A stretch of DNA of 64,000 nucleotides, taken from positions 227,003 to 291,002 of the forward strand of contig JAFEAT010000011.1 in the NCBI GenBank assembly GCA_018266255.1, in the 5' to 3' direction. The notes under the pieces were generated by a model that worked only from the letters and a program-made list of their open reading frames with translations, made no database searches and was not told where the DNA came from. Source of the DNA: Cyanobacteria bacterium SZAS-4 (GTDB lineage: Bacteria; Cyanobacteriota; Vampirovibrionia; Obscuribacterales; Obscuribacteraceae). Position numbers and translations under genes: made by a program. Position 1 is the first letter of the stretch, and every line of letters begins with the position of its first letter. Positions 43,838 through 53,482 of the stretch are shown piece by piece.

Positions 43838-44944
43838 TTAGCGGCTACCAGATTGGACGTTGATCAGTTCTGGCTTTTCTCCGCCAGGTTTTTCTGTGAT
43901 GAGGTCTTTGCCAGGTTTTTTAACCTCCGGATCAGTCTTGATTTTCGCTGAACGCCCAGTTTTGATTGATTCTCGGATTGCATCAATGATCCGCAAATCG
44001 TTTAAACCCTCGTGACCTGTTGGCTGCGGTTGCTTGTCTTCGAGAATGCACTCTGCAAAATGTAAAAGTTCTGGAGCAAAGTGGTCGTGTTTGCTCAACT
44101 TCATCGTCTGCTCTTCTTCGCCAGATTTTACTTTCAGTTGCAGTTCGTCAGCGTATTCGTATGCAGGATCGAGTGTGAGCAACCCTTTCGTGCCTAAAAC
44201 TTCATATCGCCCCATCGCTTCGGCGCCGAAACTACAGGTGAATGCAGCCAGGCGCTCGCCTGGGAATTTCATTACTGCACTGACAGACTCTTCAATTTCT
44301 GCGAAGCGCGGATCACTCGATTGTGCGCTGAAAGCTAGCACTTCAGTAGGTTCGTCTTGGAAAATGTACCGTGATGCGTTGATGCAGTAGATTCCAATGT
44401 CCATGAGTGGTCCGCCACCATGCTCACTTTGAGTTCTTATGTTTCCTTCGCGCACTTGCAGTGAAAATGACGTATTGAACACTCTCGGGTCGCCGATTTT
44501 GCCAGATTTGATCATGTCAACGGCGGTCATATTCGCTTTCTCGAAATGCAACCGATAGGCGATCATCAGCTTGATTCCGCTCTTTTCGGCTTGCTTCAAC
44601 ATGGCTTCGCACTCATCCGCATCGAGCGCCATGGGCTTTTCGCAGAGCACGTGGATTCCAGCCTTAGCCGCTTTTATTGCGAAATCTTTGTGCATATCAT
44701 TTGGCAGAGCTATGTAGACGGCGTCGAATTTCTTACTGTTTAATGCTTCTTCGTACTCCGAATATGACCATGAATTTGAAACACCGTATTTTTTTGAAAG
44801 CTTCTCGATCTTCTCTGGATCATCGGATATAAACGCGGTCAGTTCACACTTTTCTCTTGCGTTTTCAAACGCCGGCAGCACAGCAATTTGAGCTATGTGA
44901 CCTAATCCGACAACTGCGAAACGAACCTTCTGAGATGCTTTCAT
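43838..44944 (-). CDS. Gfo/Idh/MocA-type oxidoreductase
   Basis: N-terminal Rossmann domain with GLGHIAQ (13-19) and the family EKP motif (HVLCEKPMA) that gives the catalytic Lys; the C-terminal alpha/beta domain has the HGGGPLMDIGIY stretch seen in glucose-fructose oxidoreductase-like enzymes. No Tat signal, so cytosolic. It should oxidise a sugar or sugar acid with NAD(P). The last 25 residues are a charged extension. Confidence 0.9.
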   Translation of the reverse strand: MKASQKVRFAVVGLGHIAQIAVLPAFENAREKCELTAFISDDPEKIEKLSKKYGVSNSWSYSEYEEALNSKKFDAVYIALPNDMHKDFAIKAAKAGIHVLCEKPMALDADECEAMLKQAEKSGIKLMIAYRLHFEKANMTAVDMIKSGKIGDPRVFNTSFSLQVREGNIRTQSEHGGGPLMDIGIYCINASRYIFQDEPTEVLAFSAQSSDPRFAEIEESVSAVMKFPGERLAAFTCSFGAEAMGRYEVLGTKGLLTLDPAYEYADELQLKVKSGEEEQTMKLSKHDHFAPELLHFAECILEDKQPQPTGHEGLNDLRIIDAIRESIKTGRSAKIKTDPEVKKPGKDLITEKPGGEKPELINVQSGSR

Positions 44945-45118
44945 TCTTCAACCTATTCCTTAGTCATGGCGAGACCCCATACACAGTTTGTGTAGTGGAT
45001 CAATGTAGACTAGCTTAGACATTGAATTCGACGGTAATTGTTCCAAATTGACTCGGATTATGTGATTAACTGAACTCTGCTGTACGATGGTAATCGAGCG
45101 GCGGGGGAAAGAGGACAC

Positions 45119-45325
45119 ATGAAGAAGCCCAACGGCACCTCTATATTCATTGGAGTCTCCGCAGTGGTCCTAACCGTCTGTGTCGTATTGATGTGTCAGT
45201 TTTATTCACTTTGGCAAAAGTCTGGCTATAAATTGGAGTGGAAGCGGCAGGAGCGAGTTATGACGCCTGCTGAAGCTGCGCGAAATGCGGATACGTCGAA
45301 TTTTGATAATGTTCTGCGGTTCTAA
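45119..45325 (+). CDS. Small single-TM protein
   Basis: 68 residues: MKKPNGTS, one strong TM helix (about 9-29), then a charged tail with MTPAEAARNAD. GAGGA lies five bases before ATG 45119. Function unknown. Upstream, TTGACT at 45048 with a weak TGAACT 17 bases later could be its promoter. Confidence 0.65.
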   Translation: MKKPNGTSIFIGVSAVVLTVCVVLMCQFYSLWQKSGYKLEWKRQERVMTPAEAARNADTSNFDNVLRF

Positions 45326-45473
45326 TCTGCCAAGAGCTATTTGACAACGTATTAGCTTACAGTCTTACTGAAGTTTGATTGACGGCGCAGTGTGGCGCAG
45401 TTACAATTTGAGCTGACGAAGTATATTGCTGATACCGAATATGGTGCTGCGATACTGAGTGTTTTGATCTTAC

Positions 45474-46061
45474 ATGAATCATTTTGGTAACCAGTTGCGA
45501 AAAATTATTGTCACTGAATTTATTACTCTTGATGGTGTTGTCGAAGCTCCTGGCGGAGACGAAACTCCCCATCCCCATGGCGGTTGGCAGATTAGCTACA
45601 AGTGTCCAGAAGGTGGTAAGTACAAGGTCGAAGAACTTTCAAAAGTGAGCGCTTTGCTGTTGGGCAGAACCACTTACGAAACTTTTTCTGAGTATTGGCC
45701 TAAACAGAAGGGTGAGGCGTTCGCCGATCCAATCAACAAGATGCCCAAGTACATCGTGTCCACAACGCTGAAAAAGGCTGAGTGGAACAATTGCCATATT
45801 TTGCGCGATGTGGCTAAAGAAGTCGCAGCTCTCAGAGAGTCCGATGGCGGTGATATTCTCGTCTATGGAAGTGCCACCCTCGTTAAATCCTTGCTTCATC
45901 ACGACCTGATCGACGAGCTGCATTTGATGATTTATCCGCTCACTCTCGGTGGTGGGTTGCGGCTGTTTGACGACAATCTGGAATTGAAGAAATTCGAGCT
46001 CAAAAACTCTCGTTTGATTGAAGAGGGCGTTCACATTCTCGAATTTAAGCCAATTCGGTAA
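45474..46061 (+). CDS. RibD/DHFR-fold reductase
   Basis: 195 residues of the RibD C-terminal/dihydrofolate-reductase-like family (YyaP/YwjB type): IIVTEFITLDGV at the start, LLGRTTYETF, a GSATLVKSLL cofactor loop and IYPLTLGGG. Such proteins bind NADPH; most have no proven substrate. ATG 45474 lacks a clear ribosome site, and a TTG at 45495 would give the more usual MRKIIVTEF start. Confidence 0.87.
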   Translation: MNHFGNQLRKIIVTEFITLDGVVEAPGGDETPHPHGGWQISYKCPEGGKYKVEELSKVSALLLGRTTYETFSEYWPKQKGEAFADPINKMPKYIVSTTLKKAEWNNCHILRDVAKEVAALRESDGGDILVYGSATLVKSLLHHDLIDELHLMIYPLTLGGGLRLFDDNLELKKFELKNSRLIEEGVHILEFKPIR

Positions 46062-46149
46062 ATTGCATGTCAGAAGAATGATATAGAATCAGCTCGAGTC
46101 TGTGATAAGTGAATCTAAGCCTGTACCTGGTAACTCTAGGCGCGTTGTC

Positions 46150-46530
46150 ATGGTAAACTTCCCAGATTACTTCCGCGTGCAAGCTTTGAATTATTTAGGT
46201 CTCATCGCAGTAACTTTGATCACTCACAGCATCTCTGCGAGTCCGGCTTTCTGTCTGGCGATAACCAAGGCTAAACCAAAGCCTCAGCCTGGAGCCGCGT
46301 CGAATCGATGCGAACGTAGTGAAGCATTTGGAAATTATCCAGACTTTAGCGCCGGTCCATTCAGCACGAGAATTGACTATAACTCTTTGACTATTTCGGA
46401 CGTTCGCATTGAGGGCAATCGCTTGATTCCGGCGAGCGAGATTTTACGTGCCGTCAAGTCAAAACGTGGCGACAAGTATATTCGCGATAACGTTGCTCAA
46501 GACCTTACCACTGAGCAATCTCAGTGTTAG
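46150..46530 (+). pseudogene. POTRA-domain fragment of an Omp85-type protein
   Basis: After a hydrophobic export segment (about residues 13-35) and a linker, the frame holds the first half of a POTRA repeat, ISDVRIEGNRLIPASEIL and KRGDKYIRDNVAQDL, as in BamA/Omp85. It then stops after seven more residues (TAG 46528). No beta-barrel follows. The next 290 bases hold a protein-like frame (to 46822) that does not resemble a barrel. It is most likely a remnant or a stand-alone partial POTRA. The frame is open back to 46102. Confidence 0.55.
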
Positions 46531-46962
46531 TAAAACACAGTATTTACCGCCAACGCCATCCAATGCTTTCCGCTCTTCGGGGTATCGTGTTTTCAACACA
46601 ACGAGCTGGGACCAAACAGTTCGAAAATTTGTAGAACCAACATTCTTTCGTAATTACAAATTAGGGCAGTGGTATCCAGGCTTCAACACACCTCGCTCCG
46701 CGACCGCAGCACTAGGTTGCGTGTACGGATTGAAATCACCGCCAAAGGATTTGTTGCCAGCAATGTTGTTCCAAAGCGATCACAAATCTCGGTCATATGA
46801 AGTTGCGCCAAAATCCTTCTGAAACATGAGCGGCCTCTAAATCGATGTTGGGGTTTTCTAAAGTAACGACTCCATGGAGCGTTGTCGTTCGATGAAAGCT
46901 TGTAGAAATACTGCCTTGCTACACTCGCCATAGTTCAACAGTGTATCGGTGGTAACTAGCCT
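46531..46962. other. Gap with no clear gene
   Basis: 432 bases after the POTRA fragment. A plus-strand frame up to 46822 in a different phase (with SSGYRVFNTTSWDQ) might be the tail of a decayed gene. I see no repeat, hairpin or mobile element. Confidence 0.4.
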
Positions 46963-48183
46963 ATGTTGCTGCAACAAATTCGAGAAACTCTAACTAACAC
47001 CGATGAGCGTGGCGACTCGTTCTTGCGAGCCCTCGCGGCGTATCCGAACTGGTTCCTCGCTGTGGACAAACACAATTGTGCTTGCTTGTGGGAAATCAAT
47101 GGCAAGCAAACGATTGGAGTTATGACTGAGCGCAACGGTCCCGACGGTGAGCCCCGTGAATATCTAGAAATGCGCGGTCGTCATTTGATGGCTAATCTGC
47201 CGGAGGAAACTGAAGCAATCGGATTCGATATGGGAACGGATCGTGCCCTCGGCATTCAAGGTGAACTGCTCGGGCGTCTGAAAAACATCGCCCTGGCGCT
47301 TGGCTGTGAGGAAGCAATAAGTGCTCCGAATGGGCCGAGTGGTGAAAGTGACATCACCGTTAGCGTGGACAAAATCATTGAGCACAAATGGATTGTGCTG
47401 TGGAATAAGAAGCAGCCCAGAGTGATGCCATACAAAGGATTGCAAGGCGTGATGCTATTCACGGCCTTTGATACCATCGATGCTTTCCTCTCTAGGCAGC
47501 CAAAGCCTTCTTCTTTCCAGGTTACCCATATGCCTGGCAAAGAACTCTTTAGCTTGCTGAATGGGCGCAGCGACTTTGACGGGGTGTTCGTCAATGCTGG
47601 ATCGGATCTCGAATTGTATCCTCTCTCTCCCGCTCAAATTCACGATCTCGCTAACGGTAAACAACCTCGTTTGGAACGACGAATTCTGCGCGCTCGCGGT
47701 CTCGCGGAACTTAACCACTTTCTGGATGAGTGTGGCATGGGTGCTGACCGACCGCACGCCAACGAAACAGTGTGCGGGCAACAAGTGGTGCATTACACCG
47801 GAGACATCATGCCCGGCGTGGAACAAAGAAGTTTCTGGTTCTATCCAGTGCCTGAAAATAAATCTTCTGACCAATGGGGTGCTGGCCCCAGCGAAATCGT
47901 TTGCGCTGGGAGATTAGCCGACTTGTTGCGCCGCCGGCTTGAGATTCTTGAAGCAGAGCCAAAGCCACTCAGTTCCGACTTAAGTAAATTTGTGCAAACT
48001 GGAATAATTTGGGCGAACGAGTTGAAGAAACTAATCGATCCTCGAACTGGCAGATTGCCCCGACGATTGTTTCGCACTGCAGATGGTGCGCGATTTATTC
48101 GCGAATTCCCGCCTATCGCAACCCGTGATTTTGTGGATGTTGCGTTAGCCAAATTGCAAAGCTACCAAGTTCCTGTCGGCTAG
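46963..48183 (+). CDS. SseB-like domain protein
   Basis: 406 residues. Residues 160-240 follow the SseB N-terminal pattern: a strand GVMLFTAFDTIDAFL, then GKELFSLL and DGVFVNAGSDLELYPL. The first 110 residues may be a second, more diverged copy (WFLAVDKHNCACLWE). The C-terminal part is not recognised. SseB-type domains occur in secretion-associated and uncharacterised bacterial proteins. No export signal. ATG 46963. Confidence 0.6.
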   Translation: MLLQQIRETLTNTDERGDSFLRALAAYPNWFLAVDKHNCACLWEINGKQTIGVMTERNGPDGEPREYLEMRGRHLMANLPEETEAIGFDMGTDRALGIQGELLGRLKNIALALGCEEAISAPNGPSGESDITVSVDKIIEHKWIVLWNKKQPRVMPYKGLQGVMLFTAFDTIDAFLSRQPKPSSFQVTHMPGKELFSLLNGRSDFDGVFVNAGSDLELYPLSPAQIHDLANGKQPRLERRILRARGLAELNHFLDECGMGADRPHANETVCGQQVVHYTGDIMPGVEQRSFWFYPVPENKSSDQWGAGPSEIVCAGRLADLLRRRLEILEAEPKPLSSDLSKFVQTGIIWANELKKLIDPRTGRLPRRLFRTADGARFIREFPPIATRDFVDVALAKLQSYQVPVG

Positions 48184-48199
48184 TTGCCCTGTTTCAACC

Positions 48200-49348
48200 T
48201 CAGTGCTGCAATAACGCTCTGTCTTCATTCTGTTGAATCAAAATTGGCGCAAGTCTCTCGAAATACTCTCGGAAATTTCCATCGAGAATTGCCTGACGCG
48301 CGTTGTTAGCTTCTCTGATCAAGTAGCGCACATTGTGTATTGCAGCCAGCGTCGCTCCTGCATATTCCTGCGCTTTCGTCAGATGGTGCAGATAAGCACG
48401 ACTATGAAATTTGCATGTAAAACAATCGCATGTTTCGTCGATCGGTCCGAAGTCCGTTCGAAAAGAAGACTTTCTAATTGATATTCGCCCTTTGCTGGTA
48501 AACACGGAACCGTGTCGGGCTATCATTGTTGGCGCGACACAGTCGAACATGTCGATACCGCATCTGATGGCATACAGAATGTCCCAGGGCGTGCCAATTC
48601 CCATCAAATATCTAGGCTTCTGCTCCGGCATCAACGGTGTTGCAAATTTGACGATTCGTTCAATCTCACTGCGCGCTTCACCAACCGCTACGCCACCGAT
48701 TGCGTATCCGGGCAAATCAAACGAAGTGACCACTTCAGCAGATCTCCGTCGCAGGTCTTCAAACATGCTTCCTTGAATGATTCCAAAGAGAGCCTGATCG
48801 TTTTTGCGGCTATGTGTCGCCTCACAAATTTCCAACCATCGATGCGTTCTTTTCATCGCCACTTCTGCCTCACCATATGTGGCTGGATTCTTCACGCATT
48901 CATCGAAAGCCATGATGATATCTGCACCGATTGCGTTTTGAATTTCCATTGAAATTGCAGGACTGATAAAGTGTGCGCGTCCACTTCGGTGATCGCGAAA
49001 GTGAACGCCGTCATCTGTGATGCGCCGAAATTCATCCAGGCTGAAGACCTGGAAGCCTCCAGAGTCTGTCAATATCGGCATCTTCCATGACATGAATTTG
49101 TGCAGCCCACCAGCGCTTGCAATTAATTCATGACCTGGGCGCAGATAGAGATGATAGGCGTTCGACAAAATTATCTCGGCGCCGCATTCTATGACGTCTG
49201 TGAAATTCATCGAACGCAGCGAAGCATTGGTGGCAACAGGCATAAAAGCAGGTGTTCTAACAGTTCCATGCGGCGTTGCAATACTCGCCGCTCTAGCGCC
49301 CGACCACGGACAGACTGCTTCTCTTTCAAAGGTTATGGACGTCGACAT
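48200..49348 (-). CDS. tgt: tRNA-guanine transglycosylase
   Basis: Exchanges guanine 34 for preQ1 in tRNAs with GUN anticodons, an early step of queuosine formation. Catalytic acid Asp95 (TDSGGFQVFS), nucleophile Asp in GIDMFDCVAPT, preQ1 pocket in GGVAVGE, and the zinc site CDCFTC with a later His. 382 residues, normal length. ATG 49348 (MSTSITF); the frame extends 30 bases further. It follows mglA by 63 bases on the same strand. Confidence 0.96.
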   Translation of the reverse strand: MSTSITFEREAVCPWSGARAASIATPHGTVRTPAFMPVATNASLRSMNFTDVIECGAEIILSNAYHLYLRPGHELIASAGGLHKFMSWKMPILTDSGGFQVFSLDEFRRITDDGVHFRDHRSGRAHFISPAISMEIQNAIGADIIMAFDECVKNPATYGEAEVAMKRTHRWLEICEATHSRKNDQALFGIIQGSMFEDLRRRSAEVVTSFDLPGYAIGGVAVGEARSEIERIVKFATPLMPEQKPRYLMGIGTPWDILYAIRCGIDMFDCVAPTMIARHGSVFTSKGRISIRKSSFRTDFGPIDETCDCFTCKFHSRAYLHHLTKAQEYAGATLAAIHNVRYLIREANNARQAILDGNFREYFERLAPILIQQNEDRALLQH

Positions 49349-49411
49349 CAGGTGAGTTTCCCTTATGCCGCTGCACATGCGGCAATGAAGCCATCTATGC
49401 GGTCAACTTGT

Positions 49412-50002
49412 TTAAGTCACGAGCTTAGATATGTTTGCCAAAACGAGTTTAGAAGCCGTGCGCAGCGTACTAAAAACATTCGCTCCCTGGCTCGCAATTG
49501 TTTCGAACGCAGGCACCTTCAAAGTATTCAAATCTCTTTCCATATCTTCAATCGGCTGCGTGTGAGCCAGATCTCGTTTGTTGTATTGAATGATAAATGG
49601 AACATCGGTCAGCGCGACATTGATTGACTGCAGGTTGCTTTCCAGATTTTTGAGTGATTCTAAATTTTCGGCTACACGTTCGACGTCCGAGTCCGCAACG
49701 AAGACTATCGCGTCTGCTCCATTCAAAATAAGTTTTCGGCTGGCGTTGTATTCGACTTGCCCCGGCACGGTGTAGAGCGATAGCCTCATTTTCCAGCCAT
49801 TCACGTCGCCCAGGTCCAGCGGAAGCATGTCAAAGAACAGTGTTCTGTCGGTTTGGGTTGCCATACTGACCATTTCACTGCGCTTGTCGGGTGCGATTTG
49901 GCTATGAATCCATTGTAAATTGGTCGTCTTGCCGGACAATCCGGGTCCGTAATAGACGATTTTGCAGTTGATTTCACGCTTGGAATGGTTGAGCAGTGGC
50001 AT
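49412..50002 (-). CDS. mglA: MglA-type small Ras-like GTPase
   Basis: 196 residues. P-loop GPGLSGKTT (19-27), the MglA-specific switch stretch TDRTLFFDMLP, TVPGQVEY (the G3 region with Pro before Gly) and NKRDL (G4). In Myxococcus MglA sets polarity and motility; in other phyla the role is open. MglB, the usual GAP, is not adjacent. ATG 50002 and an N-terminus that fits the family. Confidence 0.9.
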   Translation of the reverse strand: MPLLNHSKREINCKIVYYGPGLSGKTTNLQWIHSQIAPDKRSEMVSMATQTDRTLFFDMLPLDLGDVNGWKMRLSLYTVPGQVEYNASRKLILNGADAIVFVADSDVERVAENLESLKNLESNLQSINVALTDVPFIIQYNKRDLAHTQPIEDMERDLNTLKVPAFETIASQGANVFSTLRTASKLVLANISKLVT

Positions 50003-50316
50003 CTAGTGGATCCTGTGGTTCTTTTTGCTGTTTTCCGCCAACAGCAGGCGCCCGTTAGGTATATTCCCGCTTGACCAGATCTTCCCGTTTCACCCGCTTG
50101 TCAAAGGTTTCCGCGTTTTCCGGACCTTCTGTCAATCATATCTAAAATTGGACGAGACAAGAGTATATAGGCTTTTCTCGATGGTTGGAACTGCTGTCAG
50201 GGGTTAGACGGGGGAACTGGAACAAAGGCTGTTTGCGGTAAACTTTGCTCAGCCTATTCCGTATCACTGCTCCTCATTCGGTCGGCGTCCAGGTTTCCGA
50301 GGTCCCTGCGCGATAA
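50003..50316. other. Divergent promoter region, no gene seen
   Basis: 314 bases between mglA (minus) and the histidine kinase at 50317 (plus). It must hold both promoters. I see no good small frame and no strong hairpin. Confidence 0.5.
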
Positions 50317-51786
50317 ATGTTCAAGCCGCGCATCATTCATAAAGGCATCGCGTTTGCCTTAATACCTTTAGTAGTGAACACCATCTTCATTGTGTTGCTG
50401 TCATCAGCCTTGACGCAAGCCAAGGATCTTGTCAGTCAGGAACACAACCTGTCCGTCGTTCTCACTCACATAGACAAATTGAATAGTCTCGTCGTAAATC
50501 TTTTCGGCTCTCTTTCGATGGTCGCGTCGACGGGAGGTGAACGCTGGCGCCAGTTGAATGCGCGACAAATTCGTGAGGCAAGAGCTGAGTTTACTGTCTT
50601 AGCCGGATTAACCAACAATGTTCGTGTCACCGAGTTTTTGAATAAGTTGGATGCCACCATAAATGAAGACCAACGTTTGATAACGCAATTGAGTGGCTCG
50701 CTTGACGCTGATGCGCAGAAAACCGAGGTTGTTAATCAGGTCACAAAATTGCGAAAACTCATTAGACAGTCCGGGCAGAAAAGCGAAATCATGATGAAAA
50801 TCATGGAACTACAGCAAGCTGAACTCGAGAAACTTCGGCAAAGCGAAGAGCAGACAGAGGAGCAGGTTCGCTCTGTGGTGCTCGCTGGCCTGGTTGCAAA
50901 TTTTGTCATTGCTCTGGTGCTGATTCTGCTTTTCGTCAGAGATGTGACAAATCGTCTGCGTGTTCTGATGGACAACGCGAATCTATTGCCAAAAAACGTT
51001 CCGCTTTCGCAGCACGTCACTGGCTCTGATGAACTGAGTGAACTCGATACTGTCATTCATCAGGCGAGCAATCAACTGATTGAATCGGCAGAATATAGGC
51101 GCGGCTTGATGCAAATGATGGCGCACGATTTGAGGAGTCCGCTTAGTTCTTCTATGGCTGCGATGCAGCTGTTGACGGCTACGCAGCCCGAGCTAATGGA
51201 CCGCGGGAAAAAACAAGTTGATAGCATAAATCTGAGTCTTCAAACTTCCGTCGATTTGATCAATGACTTGTTGCTTCTCGAAAGTCTGGAAGTCGGTCAG
51301 CTTGTTTTGACATTGAAGATGGAAAATGTCAAGCAAATAATCACTGAGGCGGTTGAAATAGTCGGCGCTCTCGCCACTATGAAGAACATCGATATCCGCG
51401 ATGAATCAGTAGAGGAGACCGTGAATGTCGACAGAATTCGAATACTTCAAGTCGTGACTAACTTACTTTCAAATGCAATAAAATTTGCGCCTGTCGGTTC
51501 GGCTATTCGAATAACAACCAAGATAACGGATAGCAATATCGTCGTCTCTGTGATTGACAAAGGGCGAGGATTAGCGCCCGTCGACCAGGCAAAACTTTTT
51601 CAGAAATTTCAGCAGACCGAGGCAGGACGATCTGCTGGTGGCACAGGGTTAGGGCTAGCTATTTCAAAGCTTATCGTTGAATCTCATGGCGGTAAGATTG
51701 GCGTAGAAAGCCAATTGGGAGAGGGCTCAAGATTCTTTTTTGCAATTCCTGTTGAACCGCTCGATGATGATTCAGAATCTGATTGA
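50317..51786 (+). CDS. Two-TM sensor histidine kinase, orphan
   Basis: TM1 at residues 10-31, helical sensor 35-185, TM2 188-207, HAMP ending GSDELSELD, then HisKA with His270 (MMAHDLRSP) and HATPase with [16 protein letters not shown] and GTGLGLAI. No PAS domain. 489 residues, the same length and plan as the kinase at 11347, so they are paralogues. No response regulator gene lies beside it. Confidence 0.92.
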   Translation: MFKPRIIHKGIAFALIPLVVNTIFIVLLSSALTQAKDLVSQEHNLSVVLTHIDKLNSLVVNLFGSLSMVASTGGERWRQLNARQIREARAEFTVLAGLTNNVRVTEFLNKLDATINEDQRLITQLSGSLDADAQKTEVVNQVTKLRKLIRQSGQKSEIMMKIMELQQAELEKLRQSEEQTEEQVRSVVLAGLVANFVIALVLILLFVRDVTNRLRVLMDNANLLPKNVPLSQHVTGSDELSELDTVIHQASNQLIESAEYRRGLMQMMAHDLRSPLSSSMAAMQLLTATQPELMDRGKKQVDSINLSLQTSVDLINDLLLLESLEVGQLVLTLKMENVKQIITEAVEIVGALATMKNIDIRDESVEETVNVDRIRILQVVTNLLSNAIKFAPVGSAIRITTKITDSNIVVSVIDKGRGLAPVDQAKLFQKFQQTEAGRSAGGTGLGLAISKLIVESHGGKIGVESQLGEGSRFFFAIPVEPLDDDSESD

Positions 51787-52021
51787 TTCTGTTCAAATCA
51801 AATCAATCGAATCGAATTGAATCGGATTGAATTGCGAGTGAAGGGATTCGCAGGGTTGTGAAAGTATGAGACAAATGGATTATCAGACCTGTTGACTTCA
51901 CGCCACTTCAAGAATATCCTCGTACATGAATGCTCATTGCGAGAACTGCATTGCGTCTTGGATTGATCGATACGGCTGATAAACGAAGGAAAATAAATTC
52001 GTAGATTGTGGAGTTCAGCAT
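51787..52021. other. Intergenic AATC/AATTG-rich stretch
   Basis: Just after the kinase stop, about 51796-51835 is a run of the words AATC, AATCG and AATTG in varied order (simple-sequence-like). Nothing else is recognisable. Confidence 0.4.
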
Positions 52022-52579
52022 TTGGCGAAACCACGTTTAGCGAAACGACGTAAAACATCTTTCCGGCGCCTCAGGTTGCTTGGCCAGCTTATTCTCGCCA
52101 GTTTCGTACTATTCTTGATGCAATGGTTTTGGTATCCGATCGCTCTCATCGCACTCACTGTATTGGTTTTTTACTTTGCTGGGTTGTCCGACAAAGCGAA
52201 ACAACAAGAACGGAAGCGCCGATTATCCGTTAGTGCAAAACATATCGATAGAATGTCGGGTGCAGAATTTGAGTATCATCTCGCCGAATATTTCGCCGAG
52301 CGGGGCTACAGAATCGAAATCACTCCGACCACGGGCGACTATGGTGCCGACCTGGTGTTGCGGTCCCGAACCGAATGCATCGTTGTGCAGGCGAAACGTT
52401 GGAACTCCAAAATTGGATTGTCCGCGGTGCAGGAAATTTCGACTGCTCGGCATTTCTACGGGGCCAAGTCCGCTCTTCTGATCACTAATTCTTCGCTTAC
52501 GAGGAGTGCGAAAGAGTTAGCGCGCCGAGCAAATGTGACGGTCTGGGAGCGAAATAAACTGTTTGAAATGCTGGCGTAA
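52022..52579 (+). CDS. Membrane-anchored Mrr-type nuclease
   Basis: A basic N-terminus and two close hydrophobic segments (about 20-37 and 40-55) precede a restriction-endonuclease-fold domain: GAEFEYHLAEYF helix, then Asp in GDYGADLVL and QAKRW, the PD-(D/E)xK core in the Mrr (Q-x-K) form. Mrr proteins cut methylated or otherwise marked DNA; the membrane anchor fits a group of small 'restriction endonuclease-like' membrane proteins. No methylase is adjacent. TTG 52022 with GGAG nine bases before. Confidence 0.82.
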   Translation: MAKPRLAKRRKTSFRRLRLLGQLILASFVLFLMQWFWYPIALIALTVLVFYFAGLSDKAKQQERKRRLSVSAKHIDRMSGAEFEYHLAEYFAERGYRIEITPTTGDYGADLVLRSRTECIVVQAKRWNSKIGLSAVQEISTARHFYGAKSALLITNSSLTRSAKELARRANVTVWERNKLFEMLA

Positions 52580-52678
52580 TATATGATGTGTTACCGCAGA
52601 TTGTTCAGCGGGCGGCTGTTGGGCATCAATCGACGGCTACAACAACAAAAGAGTTACAGCAACAACAGCGAAGGTGTT

Positions 52679-53275
52679 ATGCGCAAATCAAATTTATTCA
52701 CTGTCGTTTTATTAGGTTCGACCGCATTGCTTAGTGCCTGTTCTTCGTCTGTTCGAGAAAAGAAAACTGACACCACTGCTCCTGCTGCAACCACCGCTCC
52801 GTCACATGCTGTAGTTAAATCACCACCACTCGTGAGCCCATTGCATCAGACTTATGTTCTTGATGACAAAATCGAGTATGCGATCGATTCGCTGAAAAAA
52901 TCGAAGTCTCTCGGTGAGATGAAGAAAGGTCGAACTGCATCTGAAGGCAATTTCTTTTATATCGTCAGTTTCCGCGCGCGAAATGGTGGCACTGAGCCTG
53001 CGACAGTCTCAATCGAGCCGATGACAGTAAAAGGCGTAGACAGTGAGGGGTATCAGCCAAGTCCAGCAGGACAGGAAGCCGTTATTTTAAACGGTGGTCC
53101 GAAGGAGATGTTTGCCTGCAAACTAGAACCGGGAGAAGCAAAACCGTTTCTTGCGATATTCGACATGCCACCAGCTGTGATTGAAGGTGGAGCCGACTTT
53201 ATCATTCCATCCACTAAATCTGGTTCGCAAGATCGTTGGGTGGTGCGGTTGGACAATTCAAAGAAGCACCACTGA
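52679..53275 (+). CDS. Lipoprotein with a DUF4352-like domain
   Basis: A lipoprotein signal (hydrophobic core, lipobox LLSAC at residues 17-21) is followed by a Thr/Ala/Pro linker and a beta domain whose 'EGNFFYIVSFRARNGG' and 'GEAKPFLAIFDMP' strands fit the DUF4352/telokin-like fold. It should be anchored in an envelope membrane, facing the periplasm or surface. AAGG lies four bases before ATG 52679; the frame extends to 52583 without a signal. Confidence 0.8.
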   Translation: MRKSNLFTVVLLGSTALLSACSSSVREKKTDTTAPAATTAPSHAVVKSPPLVSPLHQTYVLDDKIEYAIDSLKKSKSLGEMKKGRTASEGNFFYIVSFRARNGGTEPATVSIEPMTVKGVDSEGYQPSPAGQEAVILNGGPKEMFACKLEPGEAKPFLAIFDMPPAVIEGGADFIIPSTKSGSQDRWVVRLDNSKKHH

Positions 53276-53482
53276 TTCGCTTCGTTTCTGTGTCAGGAAA
53301 ATTTGGTCCAGACTGTGCGGTCGGTAGATAGAGTCGATCGCGCAGCCGACGGTTAATCCTTGTTTCGGGTGCTACTCAAACACCCAAAAACTCCCCATAA
53401 TAATGATGAGTTGACCGGACCGTTGTGCCCGGTTGTCGAGACCACGAAAGCGACCAATCTACGGGCCCAAAGTTTCGAAGCT

